Shown: positions 24,620 through 34,395 of the stretch, piece after piece | Layout of the letters: every line of letters begins with the position of its first letter | How positions within the stretch are numbered: the first letter of the stretch is position 1 | Assembly: GCA_015068855.1 (NCBI GenBank) | Contig: SVJS01000005.1 | Coordinates: 1 to 64,000, forward strand | Length of the DNA stretch: 64,000 bases | Direction of reading: 5' to 3' | Source: Oscillospiraceae bacterium | GTDB taxonomy: Bacteria; Bacillota; Clostridia; UBA1381; UBA9506 | Position numbers and translations under genes: made by a program | The notes under the pieces: model-generated | Seen by the model: the letters and a program-made list of their open reading frames with translations, nothing else | What the model was told of the DNA's origin: nothing | Databases searched by the model: none

Positions 24620-26566
24620 ATGGGAAAAATTAAAGTACTCGATATATCCGTTTCCAATAAAATAGCGGCCGGTGAGGTTGTGGAACGTCCGGCTTCCGTT
24701 GTCAAGGAATTGCTGGAAAATGCCTTGGATGCCGGTGCAAGCCAGATTGTGATTGAGATTAAAAACGGCGGCATCAGCTACATTCGCGTGGCCGATAACG
24801 GCTGCGGCATCGCCCGTGATGAAGTTCCCGTTGCCATTTTGCGTCATGCCACCAGTAAAATCAGCGAAGCCGAGGATTTAGATGCCATTCGCACCTTAGG
24901 CTTTCGCGGCGAGGCGCTTTCGAGCATTGCGGCCGTCAGCACAATGGAAATTTTCACTCGCACGCCTTCTGAGGAAACAGGCACACACCTTGTTTCAGAA
25001 AACGGTTCTGTTGTTGAGTGTGCTGAGGCGGGATGCCCCAAGGGAACGACGGTTGTGGTGCGTGATTTGTTTATGAACACCCCTGCCCGCATGAAATTTT
25101 TGAAGAAAAACTTTACGGAGGCAGGCTACATCAGCGATATTGTAAACCGTCTGGCGCTCGCGCGGGCGGATGTGTCGTTCCGTCTGTTAAGTGATGGGAA
25201 AGAGGTGCTTTTTACAGCCGGAGGCTCTGACCTTTTGGGTTGTATTTATGCCATATACGGTAAAGACCTGAAAAACACCATGCGTCCGGCCGACTATGCG
25301 GAAAATGGTGTTTCTGTTCATGGCTTTTGTGCCACGGGTGCAGGTTCAAGGCCCAACCGCAGCATGCAGAGCTTTTTTGTTAACGGGCGCTACATCAAGA
25401 GTCCGCTTCTGGCCCGTGCGGTGGAGGAGGCCTATAAAAATGAGGTCATGGGTGGTAAATTCCCCGCCTGTGTTTTGTTGTTGGAAGTGTCTCCGTCCAT
25501 GGTGGACATCAACGTTCACCCCACAAAATTAGAAGCTAAATTTGCCGATGAAAAGGCAGTTTACCATAGCGTGTACTGGGCAGCAAAAAATGCCCTGTAT
25601 CAGAAAAATGAAATCCCTGCACTCACATTGCAGGCAGAGGAAGAGACGCCCGTGGTTTCCTTTACGCAAAAAAAGCCGGTGTTTGCGGAAACTAAGCCCG
25701 CAAGACGACCTGTGATGATGCAGGAGGAAACGAGAGCATCATCTGAAAAGAAAGAAACAAGCTTTGTCTGGGCGGGGCTGTCCCGTGCCATGGAAAAGAA
25801 GCAGGAACCGGCAATGCATGAGCAGACCGTTTTCTCTCAAACGATGGCAGAGGCAGAGAAGCAGACGACTAAAAGCGTGCATACACTGGCGGAGCCGGCG
25901 ACCGAGCAAACACCCGTTATGCCTACGCCTGAGGTTCATCACGAGGAGCCGCTGCAAGAGGAAAAACCTGCGTTTGAAAACAAGAAAGTACCTGATTATC
26001 GCATTTGCGGTACGATTTTTAATACATATATCATCGTGGAACAAAATGACCAGATTTTGTTGGTGGACCAGCATGCCGCTCACGAGCGCCTGCGCTATGA
26101 GGCTCTTTTGAAACAGTTTGAGGGACAGGCCGTTCAGTCACAGATGCTGTTGATTCCTGTCACGGTCCGCCTGACAGCCACGGAGGACGCCTTGTTTCAG
26201 GAATACCGCGAAACATTGACCGCCATGGGCTTTGAAGTAGAGCCTTTTGGCGAAAAGACAGTCATTTTACGGGGCGCGCCTGAGGATTTGGATGAAGCAT
26301 CCCTGCGCTCGCTTTTTATCGAGGTATTAGGGCATTTAGGGGAAAAGCGGCAGGATGCCCGTTCTGAGAAAGCCCAAAGGGCACTTTATACGATTGCTTG
26401 TAAAAGTGCCGTTCGTGCGGGGCATCACTTAAAGGAAGAGGAAATGAAAACCCTCTTAGATGCCGTGTTTGCCTTAGATTCCATCAACACCTGCCCCCAC
26501 GGCAGACCCATCACGGTTGCAATGACACGGGGCTTTATTGAAAAACAGTTTAAGCGGATTGTGTAA
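24620..26566 (+). CDS. mutL: DNA mismatch repair protein MutL
   Basis: The 648-residue protein has the GHKL ATPase N-terminus: KIAAGEVVERPASVVKELLENALDAG, VADNGCGI, ATSKI and TLGFRGEALSSI. The middle (about residues 340-450) is a variable charged linker. The C-terminal dimerisation/endonuclease domain shows DQHAAHERLRYE near 478, ACKSAVRAGHHL near 595 and CPHGRP near 630, the metal-binding motifs of MutL proteins from organisms without MutH. No mutS gene adjoins it here. Confidence 0.96.
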   Translation: MGKIKVLDISVSNKIAAGEVVERPASVVKELLENALDAGASQIVIEIKNGGISYIRVADNGCGIARDEVPVAILRHATSKISEAEDLDAIRTLGFRGEALSSIAAVSTMEIFTRTPSEETGTHLVSENGSVVECAEAGCPKGTTVVVRDLFMNTPARMKFLKKNFTEAGYISDIVNRLALARADVSFRLLSDGKEVLFTAGGSDLLGCIYAIYGKDLKNTMRPADYAENGVSVHGFCATGAGSRPNRSMQSFFVNGRYIKSPLLARAVEEAYKNEVMGGKFPACVLLLEVSPSMVDINVHPTKLEAKFADEKAVYHSVYWAAKNALYQKNEIPALTLQAEEETPVVSFTQKKPVFAETKPARRPVMMQEETRASSEKKETSFVWAGLSRAMEKKQEPAMHEQTVFSQTMAEAEKQTTKSVHTLAEPATEQTPVMPTPEVHHEEPLQEEKPAFENKKVPDYRICGTIFNTYIIVEQNDQILLVDQHAAHERLRYEALLKQFEGQAVQSQMLLIPVTVRLTATEDALFQEYRETLTAMGFEVEPFGEKTVILRGAPEDLDEASLRSLFIEVLGHLGEKRQDARSEKAQRALYTIACKSAVRAGHHLKEEEMKTLLDAVFALDSINTCPHGRPITVAMTRGFIEKQFKRIV

Positions 26567-26585
26567 GGGTCCGCAGGAGGCAATT

Positions 26586-27509
26586 ATGAAACAAATTATG
26601 GTGGTGGCAGGTCCCACGGCCAGCGGCAAAACAGGGCTTGCGGTCCGTCTTGCCAAGCAGTATAACGGGGAAGTGATTTCTGCCGATTCCATTCAGATTT
26701 ACAAAGAACTGAATATTGCCAGCGCCAAGCCTACGGTGGAGGAAATGCAGGGTGTTCCTCATCATATGCTTGATTTTGTTTCGCCTTTTGACAGTTTTTC
26801 GGTGGCCGATTATGTGAAAATGGCCCGCGAAATCATTGATGACATTACCTCCCGCGGTCGTCTGCCCATTATTGCAGGCGGCACGGGTCTTTACATTTCC
26901 TCTTTGGTGGACCATATTGAATTTGCTGATGCCGCTCCCGATGTAACCGTCAGGGAACGGCTTTTCGAAGCCGTCAAAACGCAGGGCACAGAGGCTTTAT
27001 ATGACCGCTTAAAAAGCGTAGACCCGGAAGCGGCAAAAAACATTCACCCGAACAATACAAAACGTTTGGTGCGCGCCCTTGAAATTTATGAAACCACGGG
27101 GATGACGCTGACAGAGCAGAACGAAAAATCGAGACAAAACCCCTCGCCTTATGATGCTTTTATGTTGCTTCTTTGCCCGCCCCGAGAGCTTTTGTATGAG
27201 CGCATCAACAAGCGTGTGGATGCTATGGTGGAAGAGGGGCTGTTTACGGAAGCAAAAGAGCTCAGAGAAAGAGGTTTAACCTGTGAGCATCAGTCTATGC
27301 AGGGGATTGGTTACAAAGAGGTTTTTGCGTATCTTGACGGAACGATGAGCCGTGAGGATTGCATCACGTCCATCAAAACAGCAACACGGCATTATGCCAA
27401 GCGTCAGTTAACCTGGTTTCGGCGGGATGCACGTTACCATGTGGTTAACCCGCTGGATGCGGATGCCGTAGAGTCGGTTATGGAGGGATTTACATGGAAG
27501 AAAGCCTGA
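26586..27509 (+). CDS. miaA: tRNA dimethylallyltransferase
   Basis: A 307-residue enzyme that adds the dimethylallyl group to A37 of tRNAs reading UNN codons. The P-loop GPTASGKT is near residue 10, followed by SADSIQIYKELNIASAKPT, AGGTGLY near 98, and the C-terminal RHYAKRQLTWFRRD. ATG 26586 follows GCAGGAGG; an in-frame start upstream overlapping mutL has no site. Its end overlaps recD2 by 16 bases. Confidence 0.96.
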   Translation: MKQIMVVAGPTASGKTGLAVRLAKQYNGEVISADSIQIYKELNIASAKPTVEEMQGVPHHMLDFVSPFDSFSVADYVKMAREIIDDITSRGRLPIIAGGTGLYISSLVDHIEFADAAPDVTVRERLFEAVKTQGTEALYDRLKSVDPEAAKNIHPNNTKRLVRALEIYETTGMTLTEQNEKSRQNPSPYDAFMLLLCPPRELLYERINKRVDAMVEEGLFTEAKELRERGLTCEHQSMQGIGYKEVFAYLDGTMSREDCITSIKTATRHYAKRQLTWFRRDARYHVVNPLDADAVESVMEGFTWKKA

Positions 27510-29731
27510 CACTAACCGGCAGAGTGGCGGAAGTGATTTACTGGAATAAGGAAAACGGATACAGCATTTTTGATTTGATGACGGAGGATAACGAGCTTGT
27601 GACCTGCACGGGGACCCTTCCGTTTGTGAATCCCGGCGAAACTGTGACGGTTATGGGCGGCTGGTATGAGCACCCCAGCTATGGGAAACAATTGAGAATG
27701 ACAGGGTTCTCCCGTCCTACACCCAGCGACGAAACAGAAATTCTGAATTTTCTGGCCTCCGGCATCATTCCCGGCGTCCGTCACGCCACAGCAGAAAAAA
27801 TTGTTTCGCATTTTGGCGCCCATAGCCTGCGCGTCATTGCTGATAACCCTGAGCGTTTAGCGGAAATTAAGGGCATCACGGGCAAGCGTGCGTTTGAAAT
27901 TCATCAGGCCTATTTAGAAACAAAGGATTTGGAGAGACTGATTATCTTCATGCAAAAGCACGGTATCGCAACAGCTCATGCCATGCGCCTATATGAGCTT
28001 TTCGGCAATCGGGCGGTTGACAAAATTGAAGCAAATCCGTATATCCTCTGTGAATTTATTAAAGGCATCAGCTTCCGCACAGCCGATATGGTCGCCCGCA
28101 GCCTGGGCGTGGATGCAGACGATGAAAACCGCATTTGTGCAGGGATTAGCTATGCTTTGCTTTACAGCGCTTTTTCCGGCGGCCACACCTATCTGCCGCG
28201 CAACATTCTGGTCGGCACCGCCGCTCGTCTTTTAGAGGTTGACTCTCTGTTGATTGAAAACGGTGTTGTGACCTTGCTTGCGAGGGAAGAACTGCTTAGC
28301 GAAAGGATTGAAGAGGAAGAAGCGATTTTTCTGCCTGCTATGTATCAGGCGGAAAAACGTTTAGGCAGACGGCTTTCCCTGCTTGCAAAGCAAAATCGGG
28401 AAGCGGATATAAAGAGTATACAACAGGCCGAGGAAGTTATTTCAGTTTTGGAACAGGAAGAAAATATAAGCTTAGCACCCATGCAGCGTGAAGCGGTTTT
28501 AACCGGACTGACAGCCGGTTTTTCCATTATCACCGGCGGCCCCGGAACAGGGAAAACAACGGCTATCCGCTTTTTAATCGCCGCCTTTGGACGGCAGAAA
28601 AAGAAGGTTGCGCTGTGTGCCCCGACAGGTCGTGCGGCCAAGCGCATGAGCCAGCTTGCCGGTGCTGAGGCCAAGACAATTCACAGGCTGCTGGAAGTGG
28701 GCTTTGGAACTGAGGATGAGCTTGTAAGAGAATACAGTAAAAATGCAGATGACCCCTTGCAGGAGGATGTCATCATCGTGGATGAAGCCAGCATGGCAGA
28801 TGTGATGCTTCTTTCGGCTCTTTCAGAGGCGATTCGCCCCGGTGCACAGTTGATTTTGGTAGGGGATTCTGACCAGCTGCCGCCGGTTGGCGCAGGCAAC
28901 GCCTTAAAGGATTCCATCGCCTCGGGGAAAGCGGCCGTCGTCCGTCTTGACACGGTGTTCCGCCAGGCGGAAGAAAGCATGATTGTGCAGAATGCCCATC
29001 GCATCAATCATGGAGAACAGCCGATTTATAACCAAAAGGACGCCGATTTCTTTTTTGTTAATGCACGCGGTGCAGAGGACATTGCCTCTGTGCTGACAGA
29101 GCTTGTCAGCCGGCGTCTGCCGGGGACATATGACCTTGACCCGTTCAGGGATATTCAGGTGCTTTCGCCCATGAAAAAAACGGGCGTTGGCGTGCAAAAT
29201 CTGAACAAGCTTTTGCAGGAACAGCTCAATCCGCCCCGCAAGGGCCGCAGGGAACGGGTAAGCCCCCTGCGAACGCTGCGTGAGGGCGATAAGGTCATGC
29301 AGATTAAAAATAACTATGACCTTGCCTGGACCTCAGTTGACGCAAAACAGGAGGGCGTCGGCGTGTATAACGGCGATATCGGTGTGATTGAGTCCATTGA
29401 CTCTGACACCGTCACAGTTCTGTTTGACGGAGAACGCTATGTTGACTATAAACCTGCCATGCTGGAAGAATTAGAGCATGCCTATGCTGTAACGGTGCAC
29501 AAAAGTCAGGGCAGCGAGTTTCCGGCGGTGGTCATGCCCGTGTTCCACGGTGTGCCGCGCCTGATGACCCGCAATTTGATTTACACGGCGGTGACTCGTG
29601 CCACCCGCTTAGTTGTGCTTGTGGGACAAAAAAGCGCCGTGGAGACCATGGTGCAAAATAACTTTGAAGAAAAGCGTTATTCAGCCCTGAAAACCTTTTT
29701 AACGGAGAAACAGAGAGGATTCTATGGATAA
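27494..29731 (+). CDS. recD2: ATP-dependent RecD-like DNA helicase (RecD2)
   Basis: The 745-residue SF1 helicase has an N-terminal OB-like domain, a helix-hairpin-helix region about residues 75-190, the Walker A loop GGPGTGKTT near 350, CAPTGRAAKRM, the DEAS box near 430, GDSDQLPPVGAGN near 457 and the C-terminal HKSQGSEFPAVVMP and YTAVTRA motifs. The N-terminal extension distinguishes RecD2, which acts without RecBC. Overlap with miaA at its start and with the methyltransferase at its end implies translational coupling. Confidence 0.94.
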   Translation: MEESLTLTGRVAEVIYWNKENGYSIFDLMTEDNELVTCTGTLPFVNPGETVTVMGGWYEHPSYGKQLRMTGFSRPTPSDETEILNFLASGIIPGVRHATAEKIVSHFGAHSLRVIADNPERLAEIKGITGKRAFEIHQAYLETKDLERLIIFMQKHGIATAHAMRLYELFGNRAVDKIEANPYILCEFIKGISFRTADMVARSLGVDADDENRICAGISYALLYSAFSGGHTYLPRNILVGTAARLLEVDSLLIENGVVTLLAREELLSERIEEEEAIFLPAMYQAEKRLGRRLSLLAKQNREADIKSIQQAEEVISVLEQEENISLAPMQREAVLTGLTAGFSIITGGPGTGKTTAIRFLIAAFGRQKKKVALCAPTGRAAKRMSQLAGAEAKTIHRLLEVGFGTEDELVREYSKNADDPLQEDVIIVDEASMADVMLLSALSEAIRPGAQLILVGDSDQLPPVGAGNALKDSIASGKAAVVRLDTVFRQAEESMIVQNAHRINHGEQPIYNQKDADFFFVNARGAEDIASVLTELVSRRLPGTYDLDPFRDIQVLSPMKKTGVGVQNLNKLLQEQLNPPRKGRRERVSPLRTLREGDKVMQIKNNYDLAWTSVDAKQEGVGVYNGDIGVIESIDSDTVTVLFDGERYVDYKPAMLEELEHAYAVTVHKSQGSEFPAVVMPVFHGVPRLMTRNLIYTAVTRATRLVVLVGQKSAVETMVQNNFEEKRYSALKTFLTEKQRGFYG

Positions 29732-30374
29732 TCAGATTACATATCCTTATATCGACGCATTTCTAAATGCCATGCAGATGCCGCAGGATGCTTTTTTGCA
29801 AGAGCTGGAAGCCTTTTGCCGCGCAGAGAACATTCCCGCAGCCATGCCCATGACAGCACGGCTTTTATATGTGCTTGCCGCCATCAAAAAGCCCAAGCGG
29901 ATTATCGAGGTGGGCACGGCAGCAGGCTATTCTGCGCTGACTCTCTTTGCAGGCAGCGGAAAAACCGCCCGCATTGTGACCATAGAAAAGGATGAGGAGC
30001 GATTTTTGCTGGCGCGCAGACATTTTCGTGAGTATGGCGCAAGCGACATGATTAAGCCCCTTTGCGGGGATGCAGAAGAGCTTTTAGCATCCATAGAAGG
30101 TCCCTTTGACCTGGCCTTTATCGATGCTGCCAAGGTGGCAACAAAACGGCATTTTGACCTGATTGTGCCCAAGATGAGTCCGGATGGCATTTTGGTGACG
30201 GATAACGTGCTTTACGGCGGGCGCACAGCAATGCCGGGCGAGCCTGCACATAAGCACAGAACGGGCGTTCGTGCCATGCGGGAATATGTAGACTATCTGT
30301 GCCATGACAGCCGCTTTGTAACGGTTGTGTTGCCTGTGGGCGACGGCGTTGCGGTGACGAAACTGGCAGAATAA
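29724..30374 (+). CDS. SAM-dependent O-methyltransferase, class I family
   Basis: A 216-residue protein of the caffeoyl-CoA O-methyltransferase type. The SAM-binding EVGTAAGYSAL loop is near residue 56, VTIEKDEERF follows as motif II, and DLAFIDAAK near 130 gives the metal-binding acidic residue, with DNVLYGG near 154. In Clostridia related proteins lie close to recD2 or mltG genes, and some modify tRNA hydroxyuridine (TrmR). That more specific role is possible but not shown by the sequence. Confidence 0.82.
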   Translation: MDNQITYPYIDAFLNAMQMPQDAFLQELEAFCRAENIPAAMPMTARLLYVLAAIKKPKRIIEVGTAAGYSALTLFAGSGKTARIVTIEKDEERFLLARRHFREYGASDMIKPLCGDAEELLASIEGPFDLAFIDAAKVATKRHFDLIVPKMSPDGILVTDNVLYGGRTAMPGEPAHKHRTGVRAMREYVDYLCHDSRFVTVVLPVGDGVAVTKLAE

Positions 30375-30387
30375 TGGGAGGAAGACT

Positions 30388-30951
30388 ATGTTTGTTATTG
30401 TAGGTATCGGAAACCCCGGACGGCAATATGAAAACACAAAACATAATATAGGTTTTATCAGTCTTGATTTTTTGTCTGCGAGCTGGAATATTCCCATTTC
30501 CAAAATCGAGCATAAGGCCCTGATTGGCGAAGGGGTGCATAAAGGGGAGCGGGTGATTTTGGTAAAACCCCAGACCTTTGTGAACCTGTCCGGCGAAAGC
30601 GTGGGGGATATCCTGCGTTTTTATAAGGTGCCGCCCGAAAACCTGATTGTGATTTATGATGATGTGAATTTTGATGTGGGTCGTGTCCGCATCCGTTCCG
30701 GCGGGTCTGATGGTGGGCACAACGGCATGAAATCTTTGATTTATCATCTGCATAGTGACAGCTTCCCCCGCATACGCATAGGGGTAGGAAAGAAGCCGGA
30801 AGCTTATGACCTGGCGGATTGGGTGCTGTCAAAGTTTACCGATGAGGAGATTAAAACCTTATCCAAGGTTGTGGATTTGGTTCCTGATATGGTAGAAGAA
30901 ATTATGCAAAACGGTGTGGCCGGTGCCATGAACCGTTTTAACGGAAAATAA
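30388..30951 (+). CDS. pth: Peptidyl-tRNA hydrolase
   Basis: The 187-residue enzyme releases tRNA from prematurely dropped peptidyl-tRNA. GIGNPG is near residue 6, the catalytic His is in TKHNIGF near 20, and VKPQTFVNLSG, YDDVNFDVG and GGSDGGHNGMKS are the family motifs. The usual Met of KPxTYMN is Val here. ATG 30388 follows GGGAGGA. It precedes mfd, a common arrangement in Firmicutes. Confidence 0.96.
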   Translation: MFVIVGIGNPGRQYENTKHNIGFISLDFLSASWNIPISKIEHKALIGEGVHKGERVILVKPQTFVNLSGESVGDILRFYKVPPENLIVIYDDVNFDVGRVRIRSGGSDGGHNGMKSLIYHLHSDSFPRIRIGVGKKPEAYDLADWVLSKFTDEEIKTLSKVVDLVPDMVEEIMQNGVAGAMNRFNGK

Positions 30952-30975
30952 ACGAAACAGAATGGAGCGGACGGA

Positions 30976-33900
30976 TTGTTTGACGCTATTTTGAGCCGAC
31001 AAACAGAGTGGATTAAGCTGCAAAAAGCCGTAGAAAAGGGGCTTTCCCCTCTTTCAGTTACGGGTCTTACGGAGCAAGCAAAAGCACAACTTGCTTCTTA
31101 TTTTTGTGCCCAAAAGCAGGTGGGCGCCCTGGTTGTTTGCGATAGCGATTACACGGCGAAAAACTTTGCCCGTGACCTTCCTTTTTTCTTAGGCAAAGAG
31201 GCCATTTTTTACCCCTCCAAGGAGATTGAGTATTATCGTGTGGACGCTAAAAGCAACGACTTAGAAGCGCAGCGTCTGGCAGCGCTGGGGCGTCTCATTG
31301 AAGAGGGCGATACGGCAGTTTTGGTTTTGGGCATTGATGCGCTTTTGCAGTTTGCCGCAGACAGCCATGCTTTTAGAAATTCCCGCATCAGCCTGCAAGA
31401 TGGCGGGCAATATGCCATTGAGACCCTTTTGGAGGGTCTGACAAAGCTCGGCTATGTCCGTGAGGACATGGTTGAGGGGAAAGGACAATTTTCAGCTCGC
31501 GGCGGTATTGTGGATGTGTTCCCGCCGAGCGCAGAAAATCCGTATCGTATTGAATTTTTTGGCGACGAAATTGACTCCATTCGTGAGTTTGACCCCATCA
31601 TGCAAACCTCCATTGAACGGGTGTCAAAAGTACGGATTGAAGCGGCACGGGAAAGCTTATCCGGTAGCGACGATCACCCTTGCGTGTTAGACTATGTGCC
31701 GCAAAATGCACTTGTTTTCTATAACGAACCCGAGCGCATCCGAGAACGGGCAGAGGGGCTTTTGTGGGATATTGGCGAAACCGTTGCGGCGCTCCTCGAA
31801 AAGGGTGTTATTGACAAGGCGCAGGAGGCTTACATTCATGACTATGAAACGGTTTTAGAAAGCCTTCTTGAGCATCCGTTTATGGGGCTTTTCACCCTGC
31901 CGCAATCCACGAGGGATTATCATCCAAAGGAACTTGTATCCGTAACCAGCCAAAGCATGAACAGCTATGCAGGGCAGCGGGAACTTTTATATGAGGACAT
32001 AAAAACCTGGCTCAGTCAGGGCATGGCTTTGGTTGTCAGCGCCGGGAGCGCTCTGCAATGCGAGGCGCTGCAAAGAGAATTTTCGGACCAGGGCTTTAAG
32101 AGCTTTTTAGCAAAGACGCCCGATGAAGCCAAAGCAGGTTATATCCTGATTACAGAGGGCAGCCTAAAAAGAGGCTTTTCCTATCCCATGTGCGGTCTTG
32201 CCCTTTTGACAGACAGCGAAATTTTTGGTCGGGAAAAGCGGCGCGCCCGTCGCAAAAAGGCGGCTCAGGGCAACAAGCTCAGAAGCTTTGATGATTTGGA
32301 TATCGGCGATTTCGTGGTGCATGCGACCCACGGTATCGGTCAATATGTGGGTCTTGACACGTTAAGCGTTGAAGGACATTATAAGGACTATTTGAAGATT
32401 AAATATGCCGGGGACGACTTTTTGTATGTTCCCTGTGACCAACTGGAACTGTTGCAGAAATATATCGGCAAGGAAGCGCGGGTTCGCCTTTCCAAAATGG
32501 GCGGTGCTGACTTTGCCAGACAAAAGGCTAAGGTTAAAAAGTCAACCATGGAGATGGCAGAGGGGCTCATCCGCCTGTATGCAGCGCGGCAGGCCTCGGA
32601 GGGGTATGCTTATAGTCCTGATACGCCCTGGCAGAAGGATTTTGAGGACCATTTCCCCTATGAGGAGACGGAAGACCAGCTGACGGCGATCAGTGAGGTT
32701 AAGGCCGATATGGAAAAAACACGCCCCATGGACAGACTCCTTTGCGGCGATGTTGGCTACGGTAAAACCGAGGTGGCGCTGCGGGCAGCCTTTAAGGCTG
32801 TGCAGGATTCAAAACAGGTGGCCTATCTTGCTCCCACAACGGTGTTGGCCTTGCAGCATTTTAACACCTTTCAGAACCGCATGAAATCGTTCCCCATCCG
32901 GGTGGAGCTTTTAAGTCGCCTGGTGTCAGCCAGAGAACAGAACGCCATCTTAAAAAGACTGAAAACAGGGGAAACGGATATCGTCATCGGCACCCATCGT
33001 TTGCTGGGGCAGGATGTGGAGTTCCATGATTTAGGCCTTTTGGTCATTGATGAGGAGCAGCGCTTTGGTGTGCGCCATAAAGAACGCATTAAGGAAATGA
33101 AAAACAACGTGGATGTTCTGACGCTGTCGGCAACCCCCATTCCCAGAACCCTCCACATGTCCATGGTTAACATCAAAGACATGAGCTTGTTATCAGAACC
33201 GCCGCAGGACCGTTACCCTGTTTCCACCTATGTTGTGGAATATAATCCCGGCATTGTGCTCGATGCCATTAAAAAGGAATTGTCCCGTGGCGGACAGGTC
33301 TACTATCTTCACAATCAAACCCAGAGCATAGCCGCATGCAGCAGACGCTTGCAGGAAAGCCTGCCGGAGGCTCGCATCCGCTTTGCCCACGGCCAAATGG
33401 CTCCCGAGGAGCTGGAAGATGTGATGCTGGCCATGCAAAACGGAGAGATTGATATTTTGGTCTGCACGACCATTATCGAAACGGGGCTTGACATCCAGAA
33501 TGTCAACACCATGATTGTTGAGGATGCAGACCGCTTAGGTCTGTCGCAGCTTTACCAGCTTCGTGGGCGCGTGGGGCGCAGCAACCGCAGAGCCTATTGC
33601 TATTTAACCTATAAAAGAGACCGCATGCTGAAAGAAGAGGCCGTTAAGCGTCTATCTGCCATTCGTGAATTCACGGAATTTGGTTCAGGCTTTAAGATTG
33701 CCATGCGTGATCTGGAAATCAGAGGCGCCGGGAATCTCTTAGGTGCAGAGCAACATGGGCATATGGAAACGGTGGGCTATGATATGTATTGCCGTCTGCT
33801 GGAAGAAAGCGTTCAGGAGCTTCAGGGGCTGGGACCGCGCGAAGAGGCTTGGGAACCGCAGCTTGATTTTGAGGCAGATGCTTATATTCCCGCAAGTTAT

Positions 33901-34305
33901 ATTCACACCCACAGGCATCGCCTGGAATTTTATAAGAAAATTGCCGCCATTGAAAACGAGGCGGAAGCCCGTGATGTGGCCGATGAAATGATGGACCGAT
34001 TTGGCGATTATCCGCCTTGCGTGGGCAATCTCTTAACTGTTTCCGTCTGCCGATTACTGGCAAAGGCTACGTCTCTTGCACAAGTTACGGTCCGAGAGGG
34101 AAGCGTGCTCTGTTACTTTAAGGATGGATTTGACCCCGCGCAAATCGCGGCTTTGATAGGCAAATTTCAGGGCCGGATTTTGCTGTCCGCGGGACAGAAG
34201 CCGTACTTTGCCTATAAAATGACGGCCGAGGACAAAAAAGATGTTTTAGGCTGTATTAAAATTCTGTTACAGTCTTTTTGGGACTTGCATAGAGATAAAA
34301 AGTAG
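30976..34305 (+). CDS. mfd: Transcription-repair coupling factor
   Basis: The 1109-residue translocase removes stalled RNA polymerase and recruits the UvrABC system. The N-terminal third is UvrB-like, the RNA polymerase interaction domain includes GDFVVHATHGIGQYVGL near residue 440, and the SF2/RecG-like motor shows GDVGYGKTEVALRAA near 590, DEEQRFGVRHKE near 692 and QLRGRVGRSNRRAYCYL near 860. It starts with TTG eight bases after GGAG; no ATG is suitably placed. Length is close to the family norm. Confidence 0.95.
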   Translation: MFDAILSRQTEWIKLQKAVEKGLSPLSVTGLTEQAKAQLASYFCAQKQVGALVVCDSDYTAKNFARDLPFFLGKEAIFYPSKEIEYYRVDAKSNDLEAQRLAALGRLIEEGDTAVLVLGIDALLQFAADSHAFRNSRISLQDGGQYAIETLLEGLTKLGYVREDMVEGKGQFSARGGIVDVFPPSAENPYRIEFFGDEIDSIREFDPIMQTSIERVSKVRIEAARESLSGSDDHPCVLDYVPQNALVFYNEPERIRERAEGLLWDIGETVAALLEKGVIDKAQEAYIHDYETVLESLLEHPFMGLFTLPQSTRDYHPKELVSVTSQSMNSYAGQRELLYEDIKTWLSQGMALVVSAGSALQCEALQREFSDQGFKSFLAKTPDEAKAGYILITEGSLKRGFSYPMCGLALLTDSEIFGREKRRARRKKAAQGNKLRSFDDLDIGDFVVHATHGIGQYVGLDTLSVEGHYKDYLKIKYAGDDFLYVPCDQLELLQKYIGKEARVRLSKMGGADFARQKAKVKKSTMEMAEGLIRLYAARQASEGYAYSPDTPWQKDFEDHFPYEETEDQLTAISEVKADMEKTRPMDRLLCGDVGYGKTEVALRAAFKAVQDSKQVAYLAPTTVLALQHFNTFQNRMKSFPIRVELLSRLVSAREQNAILKRLKTGETDIVIGTHRLLGQDVEFHDLGLLVIDEEQRFGVRHKERIKEMKNNVDVLTLSATPIPRTLHMSMVNIKDMSLLSEPPQDRYPVSTYVVEYNPGIVLDAIKKELSRGGQVYYLHNQTQSIAACSRRLQESLPEARIRFAHGQMAPEELEDVMLAMQNGEIDILVCTTIIETGLDIQNVNTMIVEDADRLGLSQLYQLRGRVGRSNRRAYCYLTYKRDRMLKEEAVKRLSAIREFTEFGSGFKIAMRDLEIRGAGNLLGAEQHGHMETVGYDMYCRLLEESVQELQGLGPREEAWEPQLDFEADAYIPASYIHTHRHRLEFYKKIAAIENEAEARDVADEMMDRFGDYPPCVGNLLTVSVCRLLAKATSLAQVTVREGSVLCYFKDGFDPAQIAALIGKFQGRILLSAGQKPYFAYKMTAEDKKDVLGCIKILLQSFWDLHRDKK

Positions 34306-34313
34306 TGTATAAT
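34285..34313 (+). promoter_or_regulatory. SigA-type promoter of the prsA-like gene
   Basis: TTGCAT (34285-34290) and TATAAT (34308-34313) are separated by 17 bases. The promoter overlaps the last codons of mfd. Confidence 0.8.
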
Positions 34314-34335
34314 AATGGATGAATCAAGTATGGGC

Positions 34336-34368
34336 GGGCCGTATGTTTTCTCACAGGAACGGCCCTTT
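34336..34368 (+). other. Stem-loop in the 5' leader of the prsA-like gene
   Basis: GGGCCGT (34336-34342) pairs with ACGGCCC (34359-34365) across a 16-base loop and is followed by only three T residues. It may act as a leader structure; it is too T-poor for a convincing terminator. Confidence 0.4.
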
Positions 34369-34395
34369 GGAAACTGATAAAAAGGAGTGTTGACT